13,605 nucleotides of DNA. It comes from an uncultured Rhodospirillales bacterium. GTDB lineage: Bacteria; Pseudomonadota; Alphaproteobacteria; RF32; CAG-239. A model generated the notes under the pieces. That model did not search any database, was not told the origin of the DNA, and saw only the letters and a list, made by a program, of their open reading frames with translations. The translations under genes were made by a program, and so were the position numbers. Positions 6,743 through 12,885 of this stretch are shown here, one piece after another; positions within the stretch are counted from its first letter, which is position 1; each line of letters starts with the position of its first letter. Location: the NCBI GenBank assembly GCA_902795665.1, contig CADBMA010000110.1, forward strand, positions 1 through 13,605. The letters run 5' to 3'.

Positions 6743-8710
6743 ATGAAATACGATCATAGTTTATTTAATTCACAAATGGCCGATGCGATTCGTTTTTTGT
6801 CGGCAGATGCAATTGAACAATCCAAATCAGGACATCCCGGAATGCCTCTCGGCATGGCTGATGTTGCCACGGTATTGTTTACAAAATTTATCAAAATCAA
6901 TCCGCAAAATCCTCAGTGGTTTGACCGTGATCGTTTTGTCCTTTCTGCGGGACACGGATCAGCCTTGCTCTACTCTGTATTGTATTTATTAGGATATCCG
7001 GACATTAACATTGAAGATATTAAAAACTTTCGCCAGATTGGTTCTAAAACAGCCGGACATCCGGAATATGGACACCTTTCCGGCGTTGATATGACCACCG
7101 GACCTTTGGGACAAGGCATTACTTCTGCCGTAGGTATGGCTTTGGCCGAGCGCAAACTTAATGCTCAATTTGGGGACAGCTTGTGCAACCATTACACTTA
7201 CGTTATTGCCGGAGATGGTTGCCTGATGGAAGGAATTTCTGAAGAAGCCATATCTTTAGCCGGACACTGGAAACTAAATAAACTAATCGTCTTTTGGGAT
7301 GATAACAATATCACAATTGACGGTACAGTTGACAAGGCAAGCTCGGTCAATCAGAAAAAACGCTTTGAAGCTTCCGGTTGGAACGTAATTGAAATCAATG
7401 GTCAAAATCATGATGAGATTGCCGCAGCAATCATTTCTGCACAAAAATCAGACAAACCCAATCTTATTGCCTGCAAAACCACCATTGGATTTGGCGCTCC
7501 AACCAAATGCGGAACTTCTTCGTGTCATGGTTCGCCTCTTGGTGCTGAAGAACTTGAAGCAATGCGCCGGCAATGCAATTGGAATTATGCTCCGTTTGAA
7601 GTTCCTTCAGAAATACTCTCCGCCTGGCGAGAATCTGCAAAACGTTGCACAAATGAATACAAGCTATGGCAAGAAAAATCTGCCGGTAAATCTGAATTTG
7701 AAAACATTATCAGCAATAACCTGCCTCAAGATTGGGATAAAGATCTTAACGCTCTCAAACAACAGGCAATTAACGAACAAATTAACGTTGCCACTCGCAA
7801 AGCCTCACAGATGTGCCTTGAGAAAATTGTTCCGGAAATTCCGCAAATTGTCGGCGGATCTGCAGACTTGGCTGCCTCAAACCTAACATTTGTTAAGGGC
7901 ATGAAAACCATTACCGCTGACGAATATAATGGCAACAATGTTATGTATGGAATCCGTGAACACGCCATGGCTGCAATTATGAACGGCATGGCCTTACACG
8001 GGGGAGTTATCCCTTATGGCGGTACCTTTTTTGTCTTTTCTGATTATATGCGCCCGTCGATTCGTCTATCCGCTTTAATGGGACTGCGCGTCATTTATGT
8101 TTTAACACACGATTCGATAGGTGTCGGCGAAGATGGCCCGACACATCAGCCGATCGAACATTTGGCCTCTTATCGCGCTATGCCCAACATTTTAATGTTT
8201 AGACCATGTGATGTTGTTGAAACCGCCGAAGCTTGGCAATTAGCCCTGACCAACAAAAATAAACCTAGCTTATTGGCTTTATCCAGACAAAACCTTCCAA
8301 CACTGCGCAAAAGCTGTTCCGAAAACTTAACCGCTAAGGGTGGTTATATAATTTCAGATTCAAATACCAACCGTCAGGCAACCATTATTGCCACCGGATC
8401 AGAGGTATCTCTGGCTGTTGAAGCACAAAAAAATCTGCGTAAACAAGGTATTGAAACCGCAGTAGTATCAATGCCCTGCACCGAATTATTTGATGTTCAG
8501 CCTTCTGATTATCGCCAACAAGTTTTAGGAAACGCTCCGCGTATTATTGTTGAGGCAGCCTCTCCTTTCGGATGGGATAAATATCTCGGCTCAACTGGAG
8601 AAATTATCGGCATCAATAGCTTTGGAGCTTCCGGACCGGCTGGAGAATTATATGCCAAATTCGGTCTGACACCTGATGCTATCGTTGCAACAGTCAAAAA
8701 ATATTGCTAA
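6743..8710 (+). CDS. tkt: Transketolase
   Basis: Transketolase moves two-carbon units between sugar phosphates in the cytosolic non-oxidative pentose phosphate pathway, using thiamine diphosphate. The 655-residue length is normal. The N-terminal domain has KSGHPGMPLG with H31, GHGSALLY with H71, and the cofactor and metal motif GDG (157-159) ending in NN (188-189). SCHGSPLG carries H262. In the pyrimidine domain, E406 in YGIREHAM is the catalytic glutamate that activates the cofactor. HDSIGVGEDGPTHQP carries H456 and H468. The C-terminal domain follows with ATGSEVSLA. The key residues I checked are present, so the enzyme should be active. The gene starts 11 bases after the lipoprotein stop with only a weak purine stretch as ribosome binding site, which suggests translational coupling. 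Confidence 0.98.
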   Translation: MKYDHSLFNSQMADAIRFLSADAIEQSKSGHPGMPLGMADVATVLFTKFIKINPQNPQWFDRDRFVLSAGHGSALLYSVLYLLGYPDINIEDIKNFRQIGSKTAGHPEYGHLSGVDMTTGPLGQGITSAVGMALAERKLNAQFGDSLCNHYTYVIAGDGCLMEGISEEAISLAGHWKLNKLIVFWDDNNITIDGTVDKASSVNQKKRFEASGWNVIEINGQNHDEIAAAIISAQKSDKPNLIACKTTIGFGAPTKCGTSSCHGSPLGAEELEAMRRQCNWNYAPFEVPSEILSAWRESAKRCTNEYKLWQEKSAGKSEFENIISNNLPQDWDKDLNALKQQAINEQINVATRKASQMCLEKIVPEIPQIVGGSADLAASNLTFVKGMKTITADEYNGNNVMYGIREHAMAAIMNGMALHGGVIPYGGTFFVFSDYMRPSIRLSALMGLRVIYVLTHDSIGVGEDGPTHQPIEHLASYRAMPNILMFRPCDVVETAEAWQLALTNKNKPSLLALSRQNLPTLRKSCSENLTAKGGYIISDSNTNRQATIIATGSEVSLAVEAQKNLRKQGIETAVVSMPCTELFDVQPSDYRQQVLGNAPRIIVEAASPFGWDKYLGSTGEIIGINSFGASGPAGELYAKFGLTPDAIVATVKKYC

Positions 8711-8716
8711 CAATAC

Positions 8717-8744
8717 TTGCAAAAAATAATCCGCTGATTATACT
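8717..8744 (+). promoter_or_regulatory. Candidate sigma-70 promoter of fba
   Basis: TTGCAA (8717-8722) and TATACT (8739-8744) are 16 bases apart, just after the tkt stop. The predicted transcript start is about 27 bases before the aldolase ATG. It would let aldolase be made independently of transketolase. Confidence 0.5.
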
Positions 8745-8777
8745 TTGCACAATTAAAAATTTTTAGGAGTAAATATC

Positions 8778-9827
8778 ATGCCTTTAGTTACTATGCGTCA
8801 AATTTTGGACCATGCCGCTGAAAATAATTATGGTGTTCCGGCGTTTAATATTAACGATATGGAACAAGTAATCGCAGTATTGCAAGCCGCACGCAAGGTT
8901 AATGCTCCGGTAATTTTACAGACTTCTACCGGTGCACGCAAGTTCGCGGGTGATCCCATGATTCGCCACATGGTCGCCGCCGGAATTGAAATGTTTCCCG
9001 AATTGCCGATTTGCCTTCACCAAGACCACGGTGCCTCCATTGACATCTGCCAATCAGCAATCGTTAACGGCTACTCTTCGGTTATGATGGACGGCTCATT
9101 GGAAGCTGATGGAAAAACTCCTTCATCTTTTGAATATAACGTCCATGTTACTAAAGAAGTCGTAGCTCGTGCTCATGCGGTCGGTGCTTCAGTTGAAGGT
9201 GAGCTTGGCGTAATCGGCTCTTTAGAAACCGGAAAAGGCGACAAAGAAGATGGGCACGGTGCCGAAGGAACTATTGATAAAAAACGTCTGGTAACTGATC
9301 CCGATGAAGCTGCTCGTTTTGTTGCCGAAACCGGGCTTGATGCTTTGGCTGTTGCCGTGGGAACTTCGCACGGTGCTTACAAATTTACCCGCAAACCAAC
9401 CGGCGATATTTTGGCAATTGATGTCATTGAAAAAATTCATCAAAAACTTCCCAACACTCATATGGTCATGCATGGTTCATCTTCAGTGCCTCAAGAGTTG
9501 CAAGATATAATTAACGCCTATGGCGGAGCAATTCCTCAAACCTTCGGTGTACCGGTTGAAGACATTGTTCGCGGCATTAAAGCCGGAGTGCGTAAAGTAA
9601 ATGTTGACACCGACTGCCGTATGGCAATTACCGGTGCGATTCGCAAGCTTTTTGCCGAAAATCCCAAAGAGTTTGATCCACGCAAATATCTCAAACCAGC
9701 AATTGAAGAAATGCAAAAAGTTTGCGAGGCTCGTTATATTGCTTTTGGGGCCGCCGGTCAGGCCGACAAAATCAAAGTTATTCCTATGCCAGAAATGGCT
9801 AAGCGATACGCCGCAGGTGAATTATAA
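8778..9827 (+). CDS. fba: Class II fructose-bisphosphate aldolase, Calvin-cycle subtype
   Basis: This zinc enzyme reversibly splits fructose 1,6-bisphosphate into dihydroxyacetone phosphate and glyceraldehyde 3-phosphate in glycolysis and gluconeogenesis. HQDHG (81-85) holds the catalytic D83 and zinc ligand H84. The remaining metal-site residues fit E142 in EGELG, H198 in GTSHGAYKF and H232 in MHGSSS. The phosphate-binding motif NVDTD follows near residue 275. Length (349) and the KGDKEDGHGAEGT insertion fit the Cbb-type class IIA enzymes common in alphaproteobacteria. Those enzymes can also act on sedoheptulose bisphosphate, which would suit the transketolase next door; whether this one does is not visible. 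AGGAG (8765-8769) lies 8 bases before the ATG. It has its own candidate promoter and a strong downstream hairpin. Confidence 0.97.
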   Translation: MPLVTMRQILDHAAENNYGVPAFNINDMEQVIAVLQAARKVNAPVILQTSTGARKFAGDPMIRHMVAAGIEMFPELPICLHQDHGASIDICQSAIVNGYSSVMMDGSLEADGKTPSSFEYNVHVTKEVVARAHAVGASVEGELGVIGSLETGKGDKEDGHGAEGTIDKKRLVTDPDEAARFVAETGLDALAVAVGTSHGAYKFTRKPTGDILAIDVIEKIHQKLPNTHMVMHGSSSVPQELQDIINAYGGAIPQTFGVPVEDIVRGIKAGVRKVNVDTDCRMAITGAIRKLFAENPKEFDPRKYLKPAIEEMQKVCEARYIAFGAAGQADKIKVIPMPEMAKRYAAGEL

Positions 9828-9828
9828 T
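9823..9828 (+). promoter_or_regulatory. Possible -10 element for the HD-domain gene
   Basis: A perfect TATAAT overlaps the fba stop codon, but the bases 16-18 upstream give no convincing -35 element. If real, its transcript would begin just before the 9846-9872 hairpin and carry it in the leader of the HD-domain gene. Confidence 0.22.
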
Positions 9829-9845
9829 CACCTCTTTTTATCATT

Positions 9846-9876
9846 GAAAACCGCGGGCATACCGCGGTTTTCTTTC
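9846..9876 (+). terminator. Intrinsic terminator after fba
   Basis: GAAAACCGCGG (9846-9856) pairs perfectly over 11 bases with CCGCGGTTTTC (9862-9872) around a 5-base loop, followed by a short T-rich run. It stands only 13 bases before the next ATG, so the HD-domain gene must be reached by read-through or from a promoter close by. Confidence 0.8.
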
Positions 9877-9889
9877 AAAAGGCAAAAAC

Positions 9890-10693
9890 ATGTTTGAAGA
9901 AGATTGGAACTTTTTGAAAAAAAACTTTCAAGATGCTGTAAAGAAGGTCAACAAAGATACCGCGGCTATAAAGATTCTGGAGCGCAAAATCGCCCACTCC
10001 CAACGCGTGCTTCAAAACGGACAATTAATTATACGGCGCAATATTCCAACCATATCGTCTGAACACAAAACTCTAGCCGAAACTACTCTCCTGTTTCACG
10101 ACATCGGACGTTTTCAAGAAGTAGTATTATCACATCAAAATCAAGCCATGGGAGAGTGGGGAAAAAGATACGACCATGGACATATCGGCGCAGAAATATT
10201 ATCTCAAACCCCAAAATATAATCACCCTGAAATAATTTTGCCGGTGCGCCATCATGGACATATGATTGAAGATTTTTACAATGATGCCGAATATCAAAAA
10301 TTACCCATTGAACAAAAGACAGCCGCCGAGACCGCTATAAAAATTGTACGCGATGCTGACAAGCTCGATTTGTATTATCTGCACAAAAAAGAAAACATAT
10401 TAGAACATGATGTTTTTTTCACTAATTTAAGTGATGAGCTGAAATTATCACCGCCATCAAAAATTGTTGTTGAGCAATTTTTATCACGCAAAACCATAAA
10501 TCACTCAACGATTCGCAGTATGTCTGACCGCATATTGGGATGTTTGTCTTGGCAATTTGATTTTAACTATCCCATAACTGCTCAAATGTATATTGAAAAA
10601 GGCTACCAAGCTCACTTGCTTGCCTTATTTTATCGTTATTGTCCAGATAAGAATTTTATCAATATCCTCAAAAAATTTATACAACAAATCTGA
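9890..10693 (+). CDS. Stand-alone HD-domain metal-dependent hydrolase
   Basis: The protein has the HD-superfamily signature of a metal-dependent phosphohydrolase: H36 in KIAHSQRV, the H70-D71 pair in LLFHDIGRFQ, and an aspartate in VRDADKLD (D155/D157). Additional histidines in DHGHIGAEIL (96, 98) and VRHHGHMI (121, 122, 124) fit HD variants that bind extra metal ions. No sensor, nuclease or synthetase domain is attached. About 267 residues are nearly filled by the HD fold, with a helical C-terminal part. Substrates in this superfamily include nucleotides, cyclic dinucleotides and other phosphoesters; none can be chosen here. AAAGG lies about 7 bases before the ATG. It is convergent with the small-protein pair and shares its terminator. 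Confidence 0.88.
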   Translation: MFEEDWNFLKKNFQDAVKKVNKDTAAIKILERKIAHSQRVLQNGQLIIRRNIPTISSEHKTLAETTLLFHDIGRFQEVVLSHQNQAMGEWGKRYDHGHIGAEILSQTPKYNHPEIILPVRHHGHMIEDFYNDAEYQKLPIEQKTAAETAIKIVRDADKLDLYYLHKKENILEHDVFFTNLSDELKLSPPSKIVVEQFLSRKTINHSTIRSMSDRILGCLSWQFDFNYPITAQMYIEKGYQAHLLALFYRYCPDKNFINILKKFIQQI

Positions 10694-10733
10694 AAAAGGA
10701 GGCAACTTTCGCTGCCTCCTTAGGTTATTTTTT
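10694..10733. terminator. Convergent bidirectional terminator
   Basis: AAGGAGGCA (10696-10704) pairs with TGCCTCCTT (10713-10721) around an 8-base loop. On the minus strand it follows the small-protein stop and ends in TTTTT. On the plus strand it follows the HD-domain stop and a T6 run comes 6 bases later. It separates the two convergent transcripts. Confidence 0.88.
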
Positions 10734-10955
10734 CTTGCGCATCTCCGCAAGCTTCTCAAGGATTTTTTTATAATCCTCGGGAGTTATTTCCGCGCATTCC
10801 ATCAGTTCTTTCGCCATTTTCTTGAGGGCGCGGTACTTGCCCCAAGAAAGGCGCTCATTCTGATGCAAGCCTTTAGCAACATCAGAAATAAATTTTTCAG
10901 CAGTTTTTGCAGACCGCTGATGGACACTCGTAGCGCCCACATTGAAATCAGGCAT
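10725..10955 (-). CDS. Small helical protein, second of a tandem paralogous pair (76 aa)
   Basis: I do not recognise this family. The protein is 76 residues, basic and probably alpha-helical after an N-terminal NVGATS motif, without signal peptide or membrane helix. Its core (KFISDVAKGLHQNERLS, KYRALKKMAKEL, then ILEKLAEMRK) matches the upstream small protein in 32 of 54 positions without gaps. The NVGATS motif is also shared. The pattern of conserved K, Y, R, L and M suggests two or three amphipathic helices, possibly for binding another protein or nucleic acid; this is inference only. It starts 26 bases after its paralog's stop. The leader is nearly all A with no Shine-Dalgarno sequence. 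Codons such as CGC, GCG and CTT are more frequent than in neighbouring genes. The conserved paralog makes it very likely to be a real gene. Confidence 0.85.
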   Translation of the reverse strand: MPDFNVGATSVHQRSAKTAEKFISDVAKGLHQNERLSWGKYRALKKMAKELMECAEITPEDYKKILEKLAEMRKKK

Positions 10956-10981
10956 TTTTTTTGTTTTTTTTGGTTAAACTT

Positions 10982-11218
10982 TTATTTTCTCATCTCGTCC
11001 AACTTCTGGATGATGATGTCGTAGGTATCCTGATCGATGTTCTTAGTATCGAGCAGTTCCTTGGCCATCGTTTTGAGGGCACGATACTTGCTCTTACTCA
11101 GTTTCTCATCTTGTCTGAGTCCTTTGGTGACATCATCAATGAATTTAGCAGCCTCATCGGCGGCATTCTTACGGTCAATGCTAGTAGCACCGACATTTAC
11201 TACAACCTTTTTTGCCAT
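10982..11218 (-). CDS. Small helical protein, first of a tandem paralogous pair (78 aa)
   Basis: This 78-residue protein is unrecognised. After a basic start (MAKKVVVNVGATS) comes a highly charged, helix-prone region. Its core KFIDDVTKGLRQDEKLS, KYRALKTMAKELL and IIQKLDEMRK is shared with the 76-residue neighbour. There is no signal peptide, membrane helix or cysteine, so it should be a soluble cytosolic protein. It is the promoter-proximal gene of a two-gene unit with a near-consensus promoter, which suggests high expression. No Shine-Dalgarno sequence precedes the ATG, only an A/T-rich leader of about 38 bases. AAG and GAG are common here, whereas flanking genes mostly use AAA and GAA; this could reflect strong expression or acquisition from another lineage. 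The two paralogs differ at many synonymous sites, so the duplication is not recent. Confidence 0.87.
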   Translation of the reverse strand: MAKKVVVNVGATSIDRKNAADEAAKFIDDVTKGLRQDEKLSKSKYRALKTMAKELLDTKNIDQDTYDIIIQKLDEMRK

Positions 11219-11262
11219 GTGTTATTTTTTTAATTTAATTAATAATTTTATTTCTACGCACA

Positions 11263-11291
11263 TTTATAGACCAAAAAACATGTTTTGTCAA
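11263..11291 (-). promoter_or_regulatory. Near-consensus sigma-70 promoter of the small-protein pair
   Basis: On the minus strand, a perfect TTGACA (11291-11286) and TATAAA (11268-11263) are separated by exactly 17 bases. Transcription should start near 11256, giving a 38-base leader. It is the best promoter match in the window and lies between the gpsA stop and the first small gene. Confidence 0.72.
11275..11286. promoter_or_regulatory. 12-bp palindrome in the promoter spacer (operator candidate)
   Basis: AAAACATGTTTT is a perfect inverted repeat that fills most of the spacer of the small-protein promoter and touches the -35 element. A protein bound here would block RNA polymerase. AT-rich sequence makes some palindromes by chance. 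Confidence 0.4.
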
Positions 11292-11296
11292 GTGTG

Positions 11297-11308
11297 TTTT
11301 GTACAAAA
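11297..11308. promoter_or_regulatory. 12-bp palindrome upstream of the promoter (operator candidate)
   Basis: TTTTGTACAAAA is a second perfect 12-bp inverted repeat, just upstream of the -35 element. Its centre is 22 bases from that of the AAAACATGTTTT palindrome, close to two helical turns. Both share the direct repeat TGTTTTGT (11281-11288 and 11295-11302). Confidence 0.38.
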
Positions 11309-11315
11309 ATTGCAT

Positions 11316-12290
11316 TTATATAAATTCTTTTTTCAATTCTCGTTCAAACATGGAGCGAATGGATGATTTTATGTCCGCTTTTTCATATATAACTTTGTAC
11401 AAAGCCTGACAAATCGGCATATCAATTTTCTCCTTATCAGCAATCACTTTAACTGCCTGCAGAGTCGGAACTCCCTCTGCTAACTTTTCAAATGTTTTTC
11501 CTTTAGCAAAATCCTCACCAAACATACGGTTGTGACTGTGCTTCGAAAATAATGTTGCTTCATAATCACCAAGATGAGCCAGTCCGTACGCAGACATAGG
11601 ATTGCCACCGAAATGACGAATCAAGCGCCCCACTTCAATCGGAGCTCTGGCCATCAAAGCTCCTTTCAGTCCGTACCATTCCAGACCATCTAAAATTCCT
11701 GCCGCCAGACCTATCACATTTTTTAGGGCTGCACCTATTTGGTCACCAATTAAATCATTGCCATAATAAAAGCGAATTAAATCACTTTGCAGCAACTTAA
11801 TCAAATAGTCTTGTGTTTCCGGTTCAAGGCTGTCAATCACCGCAGCGGAGGGAACATTGCGCATATAGTCCTGAACATGCCCCGGACCTGACAAAGAAGC
11901 AATATGTATATCCTGATGAATTTCTTCCTTAAATACATCGTGCATAATTTTTGCAGACGGAGCCTCAAGCCCTTTCATGGCCAAAAGAAATGTTTTGCCC
12001 TTCACGTCATAGCCGTTCAACTCTTTAGCCAGTGAGCGCAAATGCTGGCAACCGATAGAAACAATAATTGTATCATTAACCAAAATCTGATCTAAGGTTT
12101 CAAATAAGTGCATATTATCTGATAATGACAAATATCCGTTCTTGCGTGTATCCCGCAATTCTATAAAATTAGGCGAAGTCCTTAAATCATACATAAACAC
12201 GTTCTGCACTGTGTTCGGGCAACGATTAGCTGCATACCAACCTAAAAAAGTTCCCCAGCGCCCACAACCTATGACCGAAATATCTTTCAT
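11316..12290 (-). CDS. gpsA: NAD(P)H-dependent glycerol-3-phosphate dehydrogenase (divergent GpsA)
   Basis: GpsA reduces dihydroxyacetone phosphate to sn-glycerol 3-phosphate, the backbone for phospholipids; the aldolase product here is its substrate. The N-terminal Rossmann motif is VIGCGRWG (6-13) and the AMKGLE segment contains K106. The catalytic lysine fits K190 in AALKNVIGLAAGILDGL, followed by ALMARAPIEVGRL and SHNRMFGE with R255. Length (324) is normal. Some usually constant stretches differ: SGPGH in place of SGPSFA, and GLAHLGDYEATLFS in place of the more usual GLAGLGDL followed by T-C-S or similar. The key lysine, D242 and the arginine remain, so activity is likely. AAGGA lies 8 bases before the ATG. 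No terminator is visible between it and the small-protein pair, so read-through could also supply that pair. Confidence 0.9.
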   Translation of the reverse strand: MKDISVIGCGRWGTFLGWYAANRCPNTVQNVFMYDLRTSPNFIELRDTRKNGYLSLSDNMHLFETLDQILVNDTIIVSIGCQHLRSLAKELNGYDVKGKTFLLAMKGLEAPSAKIMHDVFKEEIHQDIHIASLSGPGHVQDYMRNVPSAAVIDSLEPETQDYLIKLLQSDLIRFYYGNDLIGDQIGAALKNVIGLAAGILDGLEWYGLKGALMARAPIEVGRLIRHFGGNPMSAYGLAHLGDYEATLFSKHSHNRMFGEDFAKGKTFEKLAEGVPTLQAVKVIADKEKIDMPICQALYKVIYEKADIKSSIRSMFERELKKEFI

Positions 12291-12371
12291 TTTTGTTTCC
12301 TTATTATCCAGTTTTAACTAGCATACCTGCAGTGATTTCCGAAAAATTGTTCTATGCAACCTTATCATAAA

Positions 12372-12728
12372 TCACAGCGTTTTTTTAATGCGCTGACGCT
12401 CCAAAATTGCATTAACATGATCAAATTTTTCAAAAGATTTATATGCTTCATCATAACTACGCTTATCATAGTTATAAAAAACCTTATTAGCCAACGCTTT
12501 TATTGTGTTATCAATTTTTTCAAAAGCTGAGTTATAATCTGCATTAAAATTATTTTTTGCTCTTTTCCGAACTACATTATGATAAGCATCAATCACTCGC
12601 AACGTCTCATCTGCAGAATTAACGTATCCCTTATTTTCAAAATCCCGCATAATCTGAGCGGTAGTCTGATAAAAGTATTTATTAGTTAAAATACTTTTTT
12701 GTTTAGCATTGCTACTATCGATAATCAT
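12372..12728 (-). CDS. Helical protein of unknown function (118 aa)
   Basis: I do not recognise this protein. It is 118 residues, soluble by composition, rich in Lys, Asn, Asp, Tyr and Phe and apparently all helical (for example FEKIDNTIKALANKVFYNY and YDEAYKSFEKFDHVNAILERQRIKK). It has no cysteine, no signal peptide and no membrane helix. The ATG at 12728 has no ribosome binding site beyond a weak GGGT, but a good candidate promoter lies upstream. It is transcribed away from the 185-residue gene. The gap to gpsA is 81 bases with no clear terminator, so the two may be co-transcribed. Coding status rests on the open frame, the promoter and ordinary AT-rich codon use. Confidence 0.7.
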   Translation of the reverse strand: MIIDSSNAKQKSILTNKYFYQTTAQIMRDFENKGYVNSADETLRVIDAYHNVVRKRAKNNFNADYNSAFEKIDNTIKALANKVFYNYDKRSYDEAYKSFEKFDHVNAILERQRIKKTL

Positions 12729-12759
12729 ATTTCATACCCAAAGTTACAAACTGAAACCA

Positions 12760-12787
12760 AATATACCATACTTTCACAAAAATGCAA
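12760..12787 (-). promoter_or_regulatory. Candidate promoter of the 118-residue gene
   Basis: On the minus strand, TTGCAT (12787-12782) and TATATT (12765-12760) are 16 bases apart. Transcription would start about 25 bases before the ATG at 12728. It is divergent from the promoter at 12825. Confidence 0.45.
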
Positions 12788-12824
12788 TCTTTTTAACTGT
12801 TCGGGATTTTATAAGTTTTTACAA

Positions 12825-12853
12825 TTGACAAACTTTTTCTTTGGTGTTCTACT
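12825..12853 (+). promoter_or_regulatory. Candidate promoter of the 185-residue gene
   Basis: A perfect TTGACA (12825-12830) is followed after 17 bases by TCTACT (12848-12853), which matches TATAAT at 4 of 6 positions. The transcript would start near 12860 and leave a 26-base A/T-rich leader without Shine-Dalgarno sequence. Confidence 0.42.
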
Positions 12854-12885
12854 GCTTGCCAGTAAAAAATTATTAAAATATACAT

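Noticed and set aside
7389..7886. A 165-codon open frame inside tkt in another frame.
   Set aside because: It overlaps an intact transketolase with all motifs and has no ribosome binding site; it is a by-product of codon use.
10725..11218. The two small genes as a toxin-antitoxin pair.
   Set aside because: The two proteins are homologous to each other over most of their length, whereas toxin and antitoxin are normally unrelated; no toxin or DNA-binding fold is recognisable.
12375..12395. CAGCG/CGCTG inverted repeat as a terminator of the 118-residue gene.
   Set aside because: Only 5 bp of stem, a loop that contains coding sequence and no T-run on the minus strand after it.
12856..12884. TTGCCA and TATACA 17 bases apart as promoter of the 185-residue gene.
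   Set aside because: Transcription would begin after the ATG at 12886. The TTGACA-TCTACT pair at 12825-12853 leaves a sensible leader.
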